DNA from: Zygnema cylindricum
Lineage: Eukaryota > Streptophyta > Zygnematophyceae > Zygnematales > Zygnemataceae
Reading direction: 5' to 3'
Assembly (NCBI GenBank): GCA_037447655.1
Contig: JBBHKE010001244.1
Location: forward strand, 95,951 to 159,950
Length of the DNA: 64,000 bases
Shown here: piece after piece, positions 21,960 through 33,559 of the stretch
Layout: the number at the start of each line of letters is the position of its first letter
How positions within the stretch are numbered: the stretch's first letter is position 1
Made by a program: the position numbers and the translations under genes
Notes under the pieces: model-generated
The model's database searches: none
Seen by the model: the letters and a program-made list of their open reading frames with translations, nothing else
Told to the model about the DNA's origin: nothing

Positions 21960-23707
21960 GAAAACGATGAGGAGACAGGAGGAGGGGAGCCGATGAGACA
22001 GTAAAGAGGAACCCGAGACTTCTCTCCATTCCAACTTCGAAATTTGAGGGAGGACAGAGGAGTAGCAAAAGACTACAAGAAAAATAGGCAGCTCACAAGG
22101 TAACGAAACTATCTCACCTAGATGAGCTTTTGTCATACTCGAAGGCAATGAACAGTCCGGTGAAAGACCAATGGGTCAAAGTTATTAATGATGAGATAGC
22201 TTCCATCATGGAAGCTAATAATAGGGAGCTAGTGGTCTGTCCCTCAGACAGAAAAACCTATCTGGTGCAAATGGGTATTTAAATTGAAACTCAACCCAAA
22301 TAATACCATTGAGAGATATAAGGCTCGGATGGTAGCAAAGGGTTCACCCAAAAAATGGGGAATGATTATGAGGAGACTTCTACTCTAGTAGTTCATTTCG
22401 CTTCTGTATGGATTCTCCTTAGTCTAGCTGCAGCCGAAGACACCAGATAAATATCAAGACCGCTTTCATCAATTGTGAACTAGAGGAAGAATACTTTATG
22501 GGACAACCAGAGGGATTTATAGAGGAAAGAGAAGAAAGCAAAGTCTGCAGAGTCATAAAGTCCTTATATGGACTATAGCAGGCTCCCACACAAAGGAACA
22601 AGAAACTAGATGAGTTTCTCAACGACTTGGGATATATTTGTATCAGTTTTGACCATTCTATTTATATCTTTGAGGATGAGAATGGCGTGACTTTTGTTTC
22701 AATTAATGTGGATGATTTGCTGGTGTTAAGTAAATCTATGGACAAGATTGATAAGTTAAAGAAAGATCTTAGAAGCAGATTTGACATGAATGATTTAGGG
22801 GAGGCTACATATATTTTGGGGATTCAAATGGAAAGAGATTGAGAGAAGAGAATAATCAGACTTACTCAGAAGGAAGCTATCAAAAAATAAGCTTGAGAAA
22901 TTTCATATAGAAAAGGCAAACAGTTGTACCACTCCCATGGACTTGAACAAAGTAAGTGATGGGAGTGTAGAAAGAGGAGTGATAATACTAGATGATTAGA
23001 TGAGTCCTAAAGAGAGATAGTTTATGAAGTCTATTCCTTACTAACAGGTTGTTGGAAGCTTGATTTACTTTGTGAATTCTACTAGACCGTACAAAGTAGT
23101 AGCAGTTGGAGTCCTCAGTAGGAGTCTTAATGATGCTCGGAAGAGAGACTGGGAGGCAGCCAAGAGAGTCATGAGATACTTGGTGGGAACTAGGGATTTA
23201 TGGTTACATTTGGAAGGGGAAAAAAGTGACATCACTAGTTGGAGTGATGCCAATTATAGGGATGCACTTATGAGAAGTTGCACTTCTGGATATGTGTTAT
23301 ATGTGGGGGAAGGTTCTTGTTGTTGGAGTAGCATGCAACAAAAGGTGGTTGCTCAGTCCACAATGGAGGTTGAGTACATGGCCTCATGTTTTGGTATGAA
23401 AGAGCTGATGAGGGTCAAGTCTCTACTGCAAGAACTGGGGTATATGAAGAAGGGAGTGTATGAAGTGTTTTGTGATAATCAGGCTGCAAATGCAAATGCA
23501 GCCAATCTAAGTAATCATTTTAAAGCTAAGCATATGGATATAAGATTGAGTTTTATGAGGGAAAAGGTTGAAAACAAAATTGTGAATCTAGTGTATAGAA
23601 GTGATGGCGAAATGGTAGTTGATATGATGACAAAGACTGTGCCCTCTCCCAAGTTAAAATTTTGCAGAGAAAAGTATGGGTTAAAAGAGAAACTAAAATT
23701 AGACTAG
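21960..23707 (+). pseudogene. Element D reverse transcriptase-RNase H
   Basis: RT N-terminal blocks at 22190-22460 are in several frames. 22627-22842 is open and holds the catalytic block as SINVDDLLVLSKSMDKI: the Tyr of YVDD is Asn here. Stops and shifts lie at 22840-23050 (the linker CTTPMDLNKVSDGSVE is still readable). From 23060 to 23707 the RNase H frame is open for 215 codons: VGVLSRSLNDARKRDWEAAK, SWSDANYRDA, VVAQSTMEVEYMASC and the ending KTVPSPKLKFC then LKLD and TAG. AATAAGGGGAG follows as polypurine tract (23710-23720). Confidence 0.88.
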
Positions 23708-23720
23708 AAAATAAGGGGAG

Positions 23721-24717
23721 TGTTGAAATCATTAGATTTAGGAGAGATGTTTTAAAGGTCTTAATTGATTAAGACAGTTATAAGAAAAAGCATATGCAGC
23801 TTGCCTCCACCTTCTCTCTCTAACCCCCATACTTGTTGTAGTCACTGAATGAGAGAGAGGGCAGTGGAGCCATGGCTGCCTCAGCTCCATAGGCAGGACT
23901 AAATAGTGACCTAAGTCACTCTCAACAAAAGGTTGAGTCCGGCAAGACTCGAACCTCCGACCGGCAGAGCGAGGCGTAGCCGCCAGCTCTTACCGGTCTC
24001 TCGTAGTAGTCCGTTAGGATACATTGGGTTTGATAGCTATTTAAACAATAGCTAGATCATTAATTCGATTAGCATAATAACAAATTGAGGACATAGAAAC
24101 TAGTTGAGTTTTAGTACGCACAAAAAAAATTTACTGGACATTTGTTTTTTTGAACCGCTAGCATTAAAAGCCGGTGTGGATCTGACAGCCCTCATCATCG
24201 CCGAGATCCCGGAATGGGCGCCTTGGCGGTTTTCGGATGTGACATGACTTGTCAACACGTGGCAAAATATTATAGGGAAGCGGGATTCCCAGAGAGCGCG
24301 ATGACAAGTCTGGAGGAGACAAACGTCCACTCGATGGCCTTGTCGTACACAGGCGGTACAGAAAGTACATTTGCCATAGAACCTTTCTATATTGTACAGT
24401 CTTTTGATTGGTTCGTACATCAGTAGATAGGGGTTGTGAGAGGGGTTTATGACTTAGAGGATTGAGGAGGTAGCCGCCTCTTTACGAACAAGCGATAAAT
24501 ATTGACATCTTTTCCACTTGATAACTAATCGCGTGGTTAGGTGTTTTTAGTGATTCTTTTTGTTGTGGACTCAAGGGAGTTCAGACTGCACACGGGTGCA
24601 CTCAGATTGTTTATTTGCCTGCTTGGGTAGCAGCTGATCTAATTAAATGTGGGTTAGTGAAAAACTACCTAGAGGCTTCTTGAATTTTGCAGATCAAATG
24701 GGGGACACGGAATTGCA
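23721..24717 (+). repeat. Element D 3' LTR (997 bp)
   Basis: TGTTGAAATCATTAG to ACACGGAATTGCA. Carries the tRNA-like module (23931-24006), the block TCGCCGAGATCCCGGAATGG-like at 24203, CACGTG near 24258 and five GTAC motifs in 24346-24420 (CGTACAC, GGTACAG, AGTACAT, TGTACAG, CGTACAT) with ATTGG between the last two. Confidence 0.9.
23931..24006 (-). ncRNA. tRNA-like module in element D LTR
   Basis: Minus strand: GACCGGTAAGAGC at the D-arm/A-box position, GGTTCGAGTC at the T-arm/B-box about 30 nt later, then GACTCAACC and TTTT, with CTCAAC/GTTGAG able to form a terminal hairpin. Antisense to the element's mRNA. Confidence 0.55.
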
Positions 24718-25383
24718 AGTAAATGTATGACGCTGAGAAAAACAAGGGGTTGGATGATTAGAAGACATGGGTCTAACAGGGGGAAATGAAAAGGGGGGTG
24801 AATATGTAGTGGATGAGGGAGGAGGTCGAGTAGGAGTAGAAGAAGGGGGAGGGGAAAATGATGGTTGTGAAGAAAAAAAAAAAGGTTGCATTTAAGGTTC
24901 TTTGGAGACCAAAAGTATGGACTCCAATCTCGAAAATCCCCCATGAAGTTGGTGTTGTGTTGTTGTGAGCCTTGTGTCAATCATCCCCACATATGTTTGT
25001 AACTGTTTGCCCAAATTCTCCACAATATTCTCGAGTTGTTGTATTCTTCCTATGAGGGGTGGGATAGAGTCGATTCCGACTCGAAGTGCGTGGAGTTCTG
25101 CTTTAACCTCTGGAGGTATGGGAATTTCGGCAATAGGGGACCTCTCATCCTTTTTCTCGTCCATTCGCTACACCGCTTCCGCGAAAGTTCGCCACTCCGA
25201 ACCACATTCCCCTAAAATTGTCAAAAAAAATGGAGAAGTGAAGTAGGCGTGTTGCGGGAAATCCTTCTGCAAAAGTGCAAGGTCTTGCCACAAGGATCTC
25301 CTAACGGATCCTGTTAGTAACTCGAGAAATTTTTGGGCTGAAATATCTCGAGTCTCGTCACTCCCACGTAAATTCCTTTGCAT
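24718..25383 (-). pseudogene. Unknown ORF with coiled-coil and Pro/Ser-rich tail, broken
   Basis: One continuous minus frame from an ATG at 25383 for about 220 codons, interrupted only by TAG (25168-25170) and TAA (24892-24894), and cut at its 3' end by the element D LTR. Residues 1-71: QKFLELLTGSVRRSLWQDL and FPQHAYFTSPFFLTILGE, a globular-looking segment. Residues 74-163: acidic, then IGRIQQLENIVENLGKQL, a probable coiled coil. After the second stop: SSQPSFSPPPSSTPTRPPPS, low-complexity Pro/Ser. I do not recognise the family. A gag-like protein of another retroelement is possible, as is a host gene fragment. Confidence 0.5.
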
Positions 25384-25734
25384 TTTTAAACATTAAAAGA
25401 TAAATTAATAATATTAAGCAAAAATATGAGAAGTTGTGAACATACATTTTCGAAAAACATATATAAACATTATTTGCAAGTGAAATGGAAAAAAAAAACA
25501 ACCTCATTGAAAATAAGGATTGTTACCATGTCCAAAAAGTTTTCACTTTTCCCATGTCGAAGGTCATTCACAAAGCTCAAGCAATTCAATTACCAAGGCA
25601 TCAAACGGAACGCATGAAAAATTATTTTTATTGTATCTCGATATCAAAAGTGGTACACGGGTGGTACTCACACTAAAAAACGTGGATATAGTGCAACATA
25701 ACTATTATTTTCCAACGTCTACAATCTCCCCTCT
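25384..25734. other. AT-rich interval without recognised genes
   Basis: Upstream (on minus) of the broken ORF. Short + frames of 60-90 codons overlap in all phases and show no domain. Nothing else seen. Confidence 0.5.
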
Positions 25735-26076
25735 ATCTATTGAACCGTTCTATCTCCATCTCTCTCTCTCTCTAGTTTTTTTCCCCTCCATCTAGTTTTC
25801 CCCTCACCTTTCCCCTTCGTCACTTTCTTTTTACCCTCTCATCTACCCCTCTATCCTGATTTTTTTATTTTTTCCTCCATCCAGCCCTCATTTCCCACCT
25901 CCTTGTGGCGATGGCGTCGGCTCAACGCCATCACTGAGCCATGGCCATCCCACCATTTTCCCCCCTCCATCCCTCTAATTTTTTTCCCCTCTATCCACTT
26001 TTCCCCTAACTCTCTTCTTCCCCTTCGTCACTCTCTTCTTCCTCTCTCATCTACCCATCTATCGTGTTTTTTTTTT
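25735..26076. repeat. Repeat P, left part
   Basis: Pyrimidine-rich repeat built of CCCCTCTATCC / CTTCCCCTTCGTCACT words around a hairpin, GATGGCGT-7 nt-ACGCCATC (25910-25932). The same words recur at 28319-28417 and 40777-40945. The three pieces were separated by LTR insertions. Contains a (CT)n run near 25760. Confidence 0.75.
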
Positions 26077-26235
26077 TGTTGGAAAATGAGTTTTATGTAT
26101 TTTCTAGGTCTAGATGTAAACTAAAAAGAGATATGTTTAATGGTCAAGCTCCACTCTCTCTCTCTCTCTCCAGTTATCATACTTGTCGTAGTCACTGATG
26201 ACTGGTCAGAGATAGATGAAGCCATGGCTACCTAA

Positions 26236-27524
26236 ACTGTTGTTCATTGGTCTAAAATAGACCGCAGAAGCGACCCAAACTATCAAACAAAATGTTAAGC
26301 AAACTTAGGTTAATGAACAATCATTTGAAATGCATCCTCCATTTAACATACATCAACTAAGGTTTGATGGAATAATCAACATAAACAAACCCTAGAACAA
26401 ATGCATAAATAATGCATATCAAACATAAATAAAATAACATAGATAACAATAACAAAAGAGTGCAATCTCACATAAACACTTAATAAAAAAAAGTATATCA
26501 ATAAACATATTACTCAAATCCATGACCTAATCGACAACCCTAAAAGTCTACATCTTCGGACCCTACTTTTCATGCTAAGCATTGATGATTTCTTAATGAA
26601 GCTCAAATCTATATATACATTTGTGAGTTGTCAACAAATAGCTACGTGTCAAATTAAACAACATAACTTCCATTAAATATTATTTAACCATAATAATCTA
26701 CAACGACAAATAGCCTAACCGTAAGTGTACACCTGAGAGTTGACCAATCATAAGCGTACACTTGTCTGCAAGTACGACACTGCATACACACAAATTAAAA
26801 TACCGAAACCTAAATGATCACCTAAATAGAAACTGTAATAATCAACACTAAAATATTAATTCACGTAAGACAAGATAATGTTGTTTAAAATATTTACACC
26901 GACGCGTCCGCAAAATACGCGTCATAAGCGACAACTCACTTAGTCACTTGCAGATAAATCCACGTAGTGAACCGACATCGCATATGTACGGTCCACTTAA
27001 TAACACGTCATCAAACAATACGATCCCTTGGAAATATTGGCGGACGTCGTCCGCCCTCCACGTGTAACTCGAATCACTTGCCGAAAAAACCCGTACCATC
27101 CAAATCCTGTCCGTACCGAAATCACGTACTTCGTCATGAATGTCGCACGTCGAAATTAGAATACACCTGTCAAATAAGACGAACCGTACTGGCGACGTCC
27201 CTTTTAATAAATGTCGTCTGTCCCATTATGGTCCGTACTTTCGGCGAACACTTTAAAAACATTTCGAACATTAATCGTCGGATCGATTCGCAATCCGCCG
27301 TCCATTTCCTATCACATTTCGCGCCACTCAATTACCCCATTAAATTTACTCGTACATTTAATTCCTCGGAACTGCAAACTGTTCAAAACTCCACAGTACA
27401 TCATGTAAAATATATACGCACGAAACGTTGCGTGCGCATCAAATTTCACATACGCACAAAACTAAATCTTCAAAAACAACATAAACAGCCAGCTGAAGCC
27501 AGCCAACAGAAAAAGATTGGCTAG
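26236..27524 (-). mobile_element. Probable nested solo LTR of another family
   Basis: Present only in this LTR. On minus it begins TGTTCTAGCC and ends GAACAACA. In minus orientation it carries several GTAC motifs (CGTACTTCG, CCGTACC region, 26980-27240), then TATATATAGATTTGAG near 26610, resembling an LTR promoter order. A 185-codon + frame (26967-27524) crosses it but is very basic and domain-free, so I do not call it a gene. No clear target duplication: flanks are CTAAAC and ATCAC. Confidence 0.45.
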
Positions 27525-27533
27525 AACAATCAC

Positions 27534-27606
27534 TAACGGACCAAGGATTTGATCCTGGTCCCTATAGTCAGTAGCCATAGCCGGTATCGTTGTCCTATAG
27601 TCTAGG
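27534..27606 (-). ncRNA. tRNA-like module in the oversized solo LTR
   Basis: Minus strand: GGACCAGGATCAAATCCTTG forms a T-arm hairpin (CCAGG/CCTTG with a 7-nt loop ATCAAAT). D-arm-like GGATAAGG-type sequence is weak (TAGGACAACGATACCGGC). No T-run follows because the nested insert begins there. Confidence 0.4.
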
Positions 27607-28318
27607 ACCAGTGTTATGATATATAGGGTGTGATAATTACTTAACCTAGTCTTGTCGGAATAAGCCGATTAACGGATTTTTGTAGGACTGTAACATAGAG
27701 ACAGTTAGAATATTTCTATAGACGGACGGTCGACTAATTTGAACGGCGCACATTTAATGCCGGTTAACATCGAACGGCTCCTATCCAAGCCAACATTGCG
27801 GAATAGCCGCTTTGGCTGTTTTTGGACGATTTGTCTCCAGGTGCCACGTGGCGCCTCGTCATTCATTTACAGGATTTACAGGAGACTCGGAGGCAAGTCA
27901 AAAAGTGACAGGCGTCCCCTCCATGGCCATGTCGTACAATGGCCGTACAGAAGGTACATCGGCAGCTGTACGTTCTTGTACTATTCAGTCTTCTGATTGG
28001 ATCCGTACATCAGTAGAATGGGGTTTAGAGAGGGGTTTTAGGACTTAGAGTTTTTGAAGGTAGCTGCCTCTCTTTCTGAGAGCTTTTATAAAAACTGGCA
28101 TCTTTGCCATTTGATAATTAATCGTGAGGTTGGACGTTTTCAGTGATTCCTTTTGCATAGGACTCATGGGAGTCCAACCTTCACGGGGGTGAAGGCACTC
28201 ACATTCCTTGCCTGCTAGGGAGGCAATTGTTTCAGTGGATAGAAGGGCATTTCAAATTATCTTAGAGGCATATAGTAAGCTGCAAATTCTGTGCACCTAT
28301 GGAGGTCACAGAATTACA

Positions 28319-28417
28319 AATTTTTCCTCCATCAATCCTTCATTTTCCACCTTTTTTTGGCGATGGCATCGGCTTGACGCCATCGCCGACCCATCGCCAT
28401 CCCACCATCCCCCCCCT
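28319..28417. repeat. Repeat P, middle part
   Basis: Pyrimidine-rich, with the hairpin GGCGATGGC (28359-28367) / GCCATCGCC (28379-28387). Right edge CCCCT (28413-28417) is the probable target duplication of element E; CCCCT recurs at 40778-40782. Confidence 0.75.
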
Positions 28418-29418
28418 TGTAATTCTGTGTCCCCTATTGGACCACAAAATTCAAGAAGCCTCTAGATAGCTTTTGACTAACCCAATTTCAACTAGAACTC
28501 CTGCTACCTTAGCAGGCAGATAGACCATTAGACTGCAACCCTATGCACTTTGGACTCCGTTGAGTCCACAGCAAAAAGAATCACTGAAAACGCCCAACCA
28601 CGCGATTGAATTTCACGTGGCAAAGATGCCAATATTTATACATGTTTGTTAGGAGAGAGGCGGCTACCTCCTCAATCCTCTAAGTCATAAACCCCTCTCA
28701 CAACCCCTATCTACTGATGTACAAACCAATTAGAAGACTGTACAGTACAGAAAGGTACTAGGGGCCGATGCACTTTCTGTAGGACATGTATACGATAAGG
28801 CCATATAGCGGACATCTATCTCCTTTAGACTTATCCATGCGCTCCCCAGAATTACCGATTCTCAATGATATCTAGCCACGTGTCAACAAGTCATGTCACG
28901 TCCGAAAACCACCAAGGCGGCCATCGTGGGATCTCAGCGATGATGAGGGTCGTCGGATCCAGACCGGCTTTTAATGCTAGCTGTTCAAAACAACAAATGT
29001 CTGGTAAATTTGTTTTTTGCGTACTAAAACTCAACTAGTTTCTATGTCCTCAATTTGATATTCCGTTAATCAGATTAATGATGTAGCTAATGTTTATATA
29101 GTTATCAAACCCTATGTATCCTAGCGGATTACTACGACAGACCGGTAAGAGCTGACGGTTACGCCTCACTCTGTTGGTCAGAGGTTCGAGTCCTGCTGGA
29201 CTCAACCTTTTTGTTGAGAGTGACTTAGGTCACTCTATAATCCAGCCTAAGTAGCTGAGGTAGCCATGGCTTCACCGCCCTCTCTCTCCTTCAGTGACTA
29301 CAACAAGTATGGGGGCTAGAGAGAGAAGGTGGAGGCAGGCTGCCTGTGCTTTTTCTTTAAGCTATTCTAATCAATTAAGACCTAGAAAATATCTCCCCTA
29401 AATCTACGGATTTTAACA
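28418..29418 (-). repeat. Element E 3' LTR (1001 bp)
   Basis: On minus, TGTTAAAATCCG to GGGACACAGAATTACA. The polypurine tract on minus is AAAATAAGTGGAG (29419-29432). Carries a + strand (hence antisense) tRNA-like module and palindrome (29218-29235). The GTAC block lies at 28730-28800. Confidence 0.9.
29132..29208 (+). ncRNA. tRNA-like module in element E 3' LTR
   Basis: Plus strand: CAGACCGGTAAGAGC (compare the common tRNA string CAGTTGGTTAGAGC), then GAGGTTCGAGTCCTG about 35 nt on, then GACTCAACC-TTTTT-GTTGAG. D-arm, B-box, terminal hairpin and T-run are all present. Antisense to E. Confidence 0.6.
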
Positions 29419-29431
29419 CTCCACTTATTTT

Positions 29432-31050
29432 CTAGTCAAATTTTAGTTTCTCTTTTAACCCACACTTTTCTCTGCAAAAATTTAACATGGGAGAGGGCAC
29501 AAGCTTTGTCATCATATCAGCTACCATTTCGCCATCACTTTTATACACAAGATTCACAATATTGTTTTCAACCTTTTCCCTTACAAAACTCAATTTTATA
29601 TGCATATGCTTAGCCTTAAAGTGATGTTTTGGATTGGCTGCAATTGCAATTGAAGCCTGATTATCACAAAACACTTCATGCACTCTCTTCTTCATATACC
29701 CTTGTTCTTGCAATAAAAACTTGTCCCAAATTAGCTCATTCATAGCAGAACAAGAGGCCATATACTTAGCCTCCATAGTGGACTGAGCAACCACCTTTTG
29801 TTGCTTGGTACTCCAACAACAAGCACCCTCCCCCACATATAACACATATCCAGAAGTATATCTTCTCATAGGTGCATCCCCATATCTAGCATCACTCCAA
29901 GTAGTGATGTCGGTGTGCTCCCCTCCCAAATGCAACCATAAATCCCTGGTTCTCTCCAAGTATCTCATGACTCTCTTGGCTGCCTCTCAGTCTCTCTTTC
30001 TAGGATCATTTAAACTCCTACTGTGGACTCCAACTGTTGCTGCTTTGTCCGATCTAGTAAGATTCATAACGTAAATCAAGCTTCCTACAACCTGTTTGTA
30101 AAGAATAGACTTTATAAACCGTCTCTGTTTTGGACTCATTTGATCATCTAGTATTATCACTTCTCTTTGTACACTCCTATCATTACTTTCTTCAAGTCCA
30201 TAGGAGTGGTAAAACTGTTTGCCTTTTCCATCTGAAATTTCTCTAAGATATTTCGATAACTTCCTCTGCAGTCTATCATTTTCCTCTATCTTCATTTGAT
30301 CCCCAAAAATATTTAGCCTCCTCTAATCCTTCATATCAAATCTGCTTCTAAGATTTTCTTTAACTTATTGATCTTTCCATAATTCTTTTTAACACCTCAA
30401 GAAATCATCCATACAATTGCAATAAAATTCACAACATTCTTATCTTAAACCTATAAATAAAATGATCACATCTGATCCGAATATATCTCAGACCGGTGAG
30501 AAACTCATCTAGTTTTTTGTTCCATTGTCTGTGAGCCTGCTTCAGTCCATAAAAGGACTTTATGAGCCTGCATACTTTGCTCTCTTCTCCTTCCTCTATA
30601 AATCCCTATGGTTGTTGTATGTAGATTTCTTCCTCTAGTTCAAAATTGAGGAAAGCGGTCTTCATATCCATTTGGTGTGTTTCCATGTCTTCCGCTACTG
30701 CTAGACTAAAGAGAATCCTTACAGATGGAAACCGAACCACCGGAGTAAAAGGCTCCTCATAATCTATCCCCTCTTTTTAGGTCAACCCTTTTGCTACCAA
30801 CTGAGCCATATATCTCTGAATGGTACCATCTGGGTTTAGCTTCAATTAAAATACCCATTTGCACGCGATAGGTTTTCGATTCGGAGGACAGTCCACCAGC
30901 TCCCAAGTATTAGCTTCCATGATGGAAACCATCTTATCATTTATGGCACTCACCCATCAGTCTTTTTTCGGACTGTCCATTGACTCCGAGTGTGACTAAG
31001 GCTCATCTGGGTGAGATAGCTTTGTTACCTTGTGAGCAGCCTCTTTTTCT
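29432..31050 (-). pseudogene. Element E reverse transcriptase-RNase H
   Basis: RNase H is the best part: 29432-29968 open for 178 codons with LWLHLGGEHTDITTWSDARY, KVVAQSTMEAKYMASC, CDNQASIAIAANPKHHFKAK and MTKLVPSPMLNFC. 29987-30295 adds VVGSLIYVMNLTRSDKAATVG. The RT (30300-31000) is readable only in pieces, for example minus-strand equivalents of HQMDMKTAFLNFELEEEI and GLKQAHRQWNKKLDEF; the YVDD region near 30400 is destroyed. A TGG to TGA-type stop separates the RNase H blocks. Confidence 0.85.
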
Positions 31051-31094
31051 TGTAGCCATTTGCCTCTCCTTCGTCCTCCCTCAAATTCAGAAGT

Positions 31095-32430
31095 TTGAAT
31101 AGAGGGAAGTCTCGGGTTCCCCCTTACAGTCTCAACGGCTCCCCTAGCCATGGAAGTTGGTTTCGGCTCCTCCTCCTTTGTCTCCTTGAAGTTTATAGAG
31201 ATATGAGGATATCCTGGTGCATATCCCCCATCTTGGTTCTTCCCTCAATCTGCAATGATGTTTTCACTTGTGTCCCTACTAGGAAGATCCGAGTCCTCCT
31301 CACTCTCGGACTCAAAACTGATTCTTATCTTTTTGGTGTATTTCAACCGATAAAATGACTTTCCTTCATCTATGACAACTAGATGCTTTACCAGAATGAT
31401 ATCTTGTTTAGCTAAGTTATAGACTCTATATCCCTTGACATCCTCATCATATCCCAAAAAATATTCGGTTCCTTAACCATCTGGTTTCTAGTTTTTATCG
31501 ATGTCAAGAATGTAAGCTTGATACCGGTACTCTCAAGTGAAAAATCCGGTTGGTGTCATTCCTTTAACAACTTAGTGGTTCTACTGTGTAATTAGCACGT
31601 TCATGGCTTATGCCATTTTCAACCTATTTTCTTATCAGTCCACATACACCATCTCCAGTCCGGTTAACCTCTCAGCTACCCATTTGTTTCTAGATTATTT
31701 GGTTCCGATGATGAACTCCCCATCTCATAATCCAAACGGTTAGAGGTGTACTCTCCCCCATTATCACTCCTTATTCGCTTAATGAGGGTTCCGTGCAATT
31801 TCTCACTCCAAGCTTTGTATTCTTTGAAGTACTTTGGTGTTTCAAACTTTGTTTTTAGGAATTAGACTCTAGAATATCTAGACCAGTCATTAGTAACTGT
31901 CAGCATGTAACTTTTTCCCTCAACTGAAGGTACTCTTGCTGGTCCCCATATATCTATAGGGAACAGATCTAGTACTTTCTTACCTCTATTTGTGGGATTT
32001 TGGGAAAGGGCAGTCTGTGAGCCTTACCTTGGGCACACCCACTACAACCATCCATCATTTCATTATCCCCAAACTGAATGCCTTCTACCACACGAAGCTT
32101 CTTCATTTCCCTCAGCGTATCAAAATGCACATGCCCCAATCGCTTACGCCAGATCATGAAACTTGGAACACCACCATAGTAAGCACTTTTCTTTTCATTA
32201 CTCAGGTTAAGCCTAAACATTCCTTGGCTACTCTTATTTGCTGTGAAGTGGACTTCATCTCCATACTTAGCTGAAAAGACTCCCTTTCTAATGAAGGTAC
32301 CAAAATCCTTGTCATCTAGTATAGAGGTAGACACAATATTTTTACTTAGCTGTGGAATATAAAGCACATCTGAGAAGGTGAGTATAGAAGTCTTACCCTC
32401 CACTAAGACTTTTAGATCTCCCAAGCCCAC
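31095..32430 (-). pseudogene. Element E integrase and linker
   Basis: 31969-32430 (153 codons) covers the post-protease segment and the integrase zinc region: VLYIPQLSKNIVSTSILDD, then WRKRLGHVHFDTLREMKK and CSGCAQGKAHRLPFP. The DDE core (31480-31960) is broken by shifts; first-Asp and DNGGEY blocks are visible in separate frames. The linker 31245-31457 reads GYRVYNLAKQDIILVKHLVV then ESEEDSDLPSRD. Non-functional. Confidence 0.82.
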
Positions 32431-32490
32431 TAGATCCGTAGTAACTACTCTCCCATCCCCATACTCTATTTCTACAATAAAGATTTTTCT

Positions 32491-33052
32491 TTACTTAGTG
32501 AAGAGGTGCATGTAACGACACATATGCATGGATGCACCTGAGTCGATGATCAATCCTTCCTGTGGAGCTCCCTGAATGGCTCCAAGAGCACACTTCTGTT
32601 TCCGAGGGATCTCCTTCTCTTCTAGATTCTTGTCGAGAAGTAACTCCCCTTCCTCTTCCTCAAAGGACTCGTCCTCCTCGGTCTCTCTTTTTACACATGT
32701 GACCACAAGTGCACTCTTTTTCCCTTCGGAAGAACCCCCTCCACGGTTTTCTTAGAGCCTCAGCTCCAATAGCTTGGTGCAATCAGCTATGAAGTGTCCC
32801 ACCTTTTTGTAGAAATGACAAAGACCCTTGGGGGGCCTATGCTCTCCAGATTGATGTCTTTTGAAGTTGTTGTACGGCTTCTTCGGATCCTTCCTCCAAC
32901 GGTCGGTTCCGGCAGCTAAAGCTTTAATGGTATTTCCTCCTCTACGGATCTTGATGGTGTTCTCCTGCACGAGTATCATTCGGACCACTGTGTCACACAT
33001 CCAAGAGCTGTCATCCATTTGATGTACTCGGTACACTATGTTTTTATACTCT
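32491..33052 (-). pseudogene. Element E gag C-terminus and protease
   Basis: Gag C-terminal part: MYRVHQMDDSSWMCDTVVRM, NTIKIRRGGNTIKALAAGTD, and a zinc knuckle CHFYKKVGHFIADC, where the second Cys is Tyr. An acidic stretch (EEDESFEEEEGELLL) follows. The protease active site is intact: EGLIIDSGASMHMC (32540-32580), the only undamaged DSGAS I find among the copia elements here. The frame ends at the gypsy insertion (33053). Confidence 0.85.
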
Positions 33053-33057
33053 TCAGG
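33053..33057. repeat. Target duplication of the Ty3/gypsy element, left
   Basis: TCAGG, paired with TCACG at 39153-39157 (one mismatch). Removing the element and one copy restores a gag sequence collinear with elements A and F. Confidence 0.8.
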
Positions 33058-33545
33058 TGTAAAAGGGACAAAAATACTTCACAACACTCCAAAGTGCACA
33101 GCGAAAAGCTCCAAGGATCCCCTTGTAGCAATAGCAAAGTCACACAGTAATCGCAGATTAAAGTTGGTTTTATTAATCGGGTGGAGATTACAAGGTTGAA
33201 TGCTCGCTGCGAAGGTCCACTCAAAGAGTCCCTTTTTACTACGTCTGCCCCACTATTTAAACTAACTAGCTGCTAGTCAACCTAATACTGTACAAGTGTA
33301 CACTCGACCGTTACGGTCAATCGAGATCTATCCAAAATCTCTTTCTAGAACTATACAATTAAATCTACATTTTGCGGCGTTGCTATACTGCCACGCTGAG
33401 ATGCTATGCTGCGCTACGCTACTCTTCCAAGTTGCTATGCTGCTATGTTGCGCTGGTCTGAAATTGCAGCTGCACTGCTCTGCAACCGCAACTATAGCAG
33501 CTTGGTCTCTAGCCACTAAGTACTCAACTGTGTAACCTTGTTACA
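33058..33545 (-). repeat. Ty3/gypsy 3' LTR (488 bp)
   Basis: On + it runs TGTAAAAGGGACAAAAATAC to CTTGTTACA. Nearly identical to the other LTR apart from substitutions and the 32-bp duplication there. Rich in GCTATGCTGC-like words (33385-33450). Confidence 0.93.
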
Positions 33546-33558
33546 ATGCCTCCCACTA
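33546..33558 (-). promoter_or_regulatory. Polypurine tract of the Ty3/gypsy element
   Basis: Minus strand AGTGGGAGGCA immediately upstream of the 3' LTR: the expected place and composition for plus-strand priming. Confidence 0.7.
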
Positions 33559-33559
33559 A

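Larger units (their letters stand above)
21678..24717 (+). mobile_element. Ty1/copia element D, 3' half
   Basis: From the gap through the integrase-RT linker, RT, RNase H and a complete 3' LTR. The linker and RT track element A closely (GADETVKRNPRLLSI-like, then a KRLQEK-like motif). The 5' LTR, gag and integrase are absent because of the gap. The first 280 bp (21678-21960) are only weakly recognisable linker. Confidence 0.85.
26077..28318 (+). mobile_element. Oversized copia solo LTR (2242 bp) with nested insert
   Basis: Starts TGTTGGAAAATGAG, then ATTTTCTAGGTCTAG like other copia LTRs here, and ends CACAGAATTACA. No coding region follows. Promoter elements: CCACGTGGCGCC around 27843, six GTAC motifs in 27934-28010, TATAAAA at 28087-28093. 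It is about 1.2 kb longer than its relatives because unrelated DNA (26236-27524) lies between the CATGGCTACC segment and the tRNA-like module. Flanked on both sides by repeat P. Confidence 0.75.

Noticed and set aside
26967-27524. 185-codon + frame
   Set aside because: Very basic, no domain, lies across an LTR-like insert with promoter motifs on the other strand; its stop coincides with the insert end.
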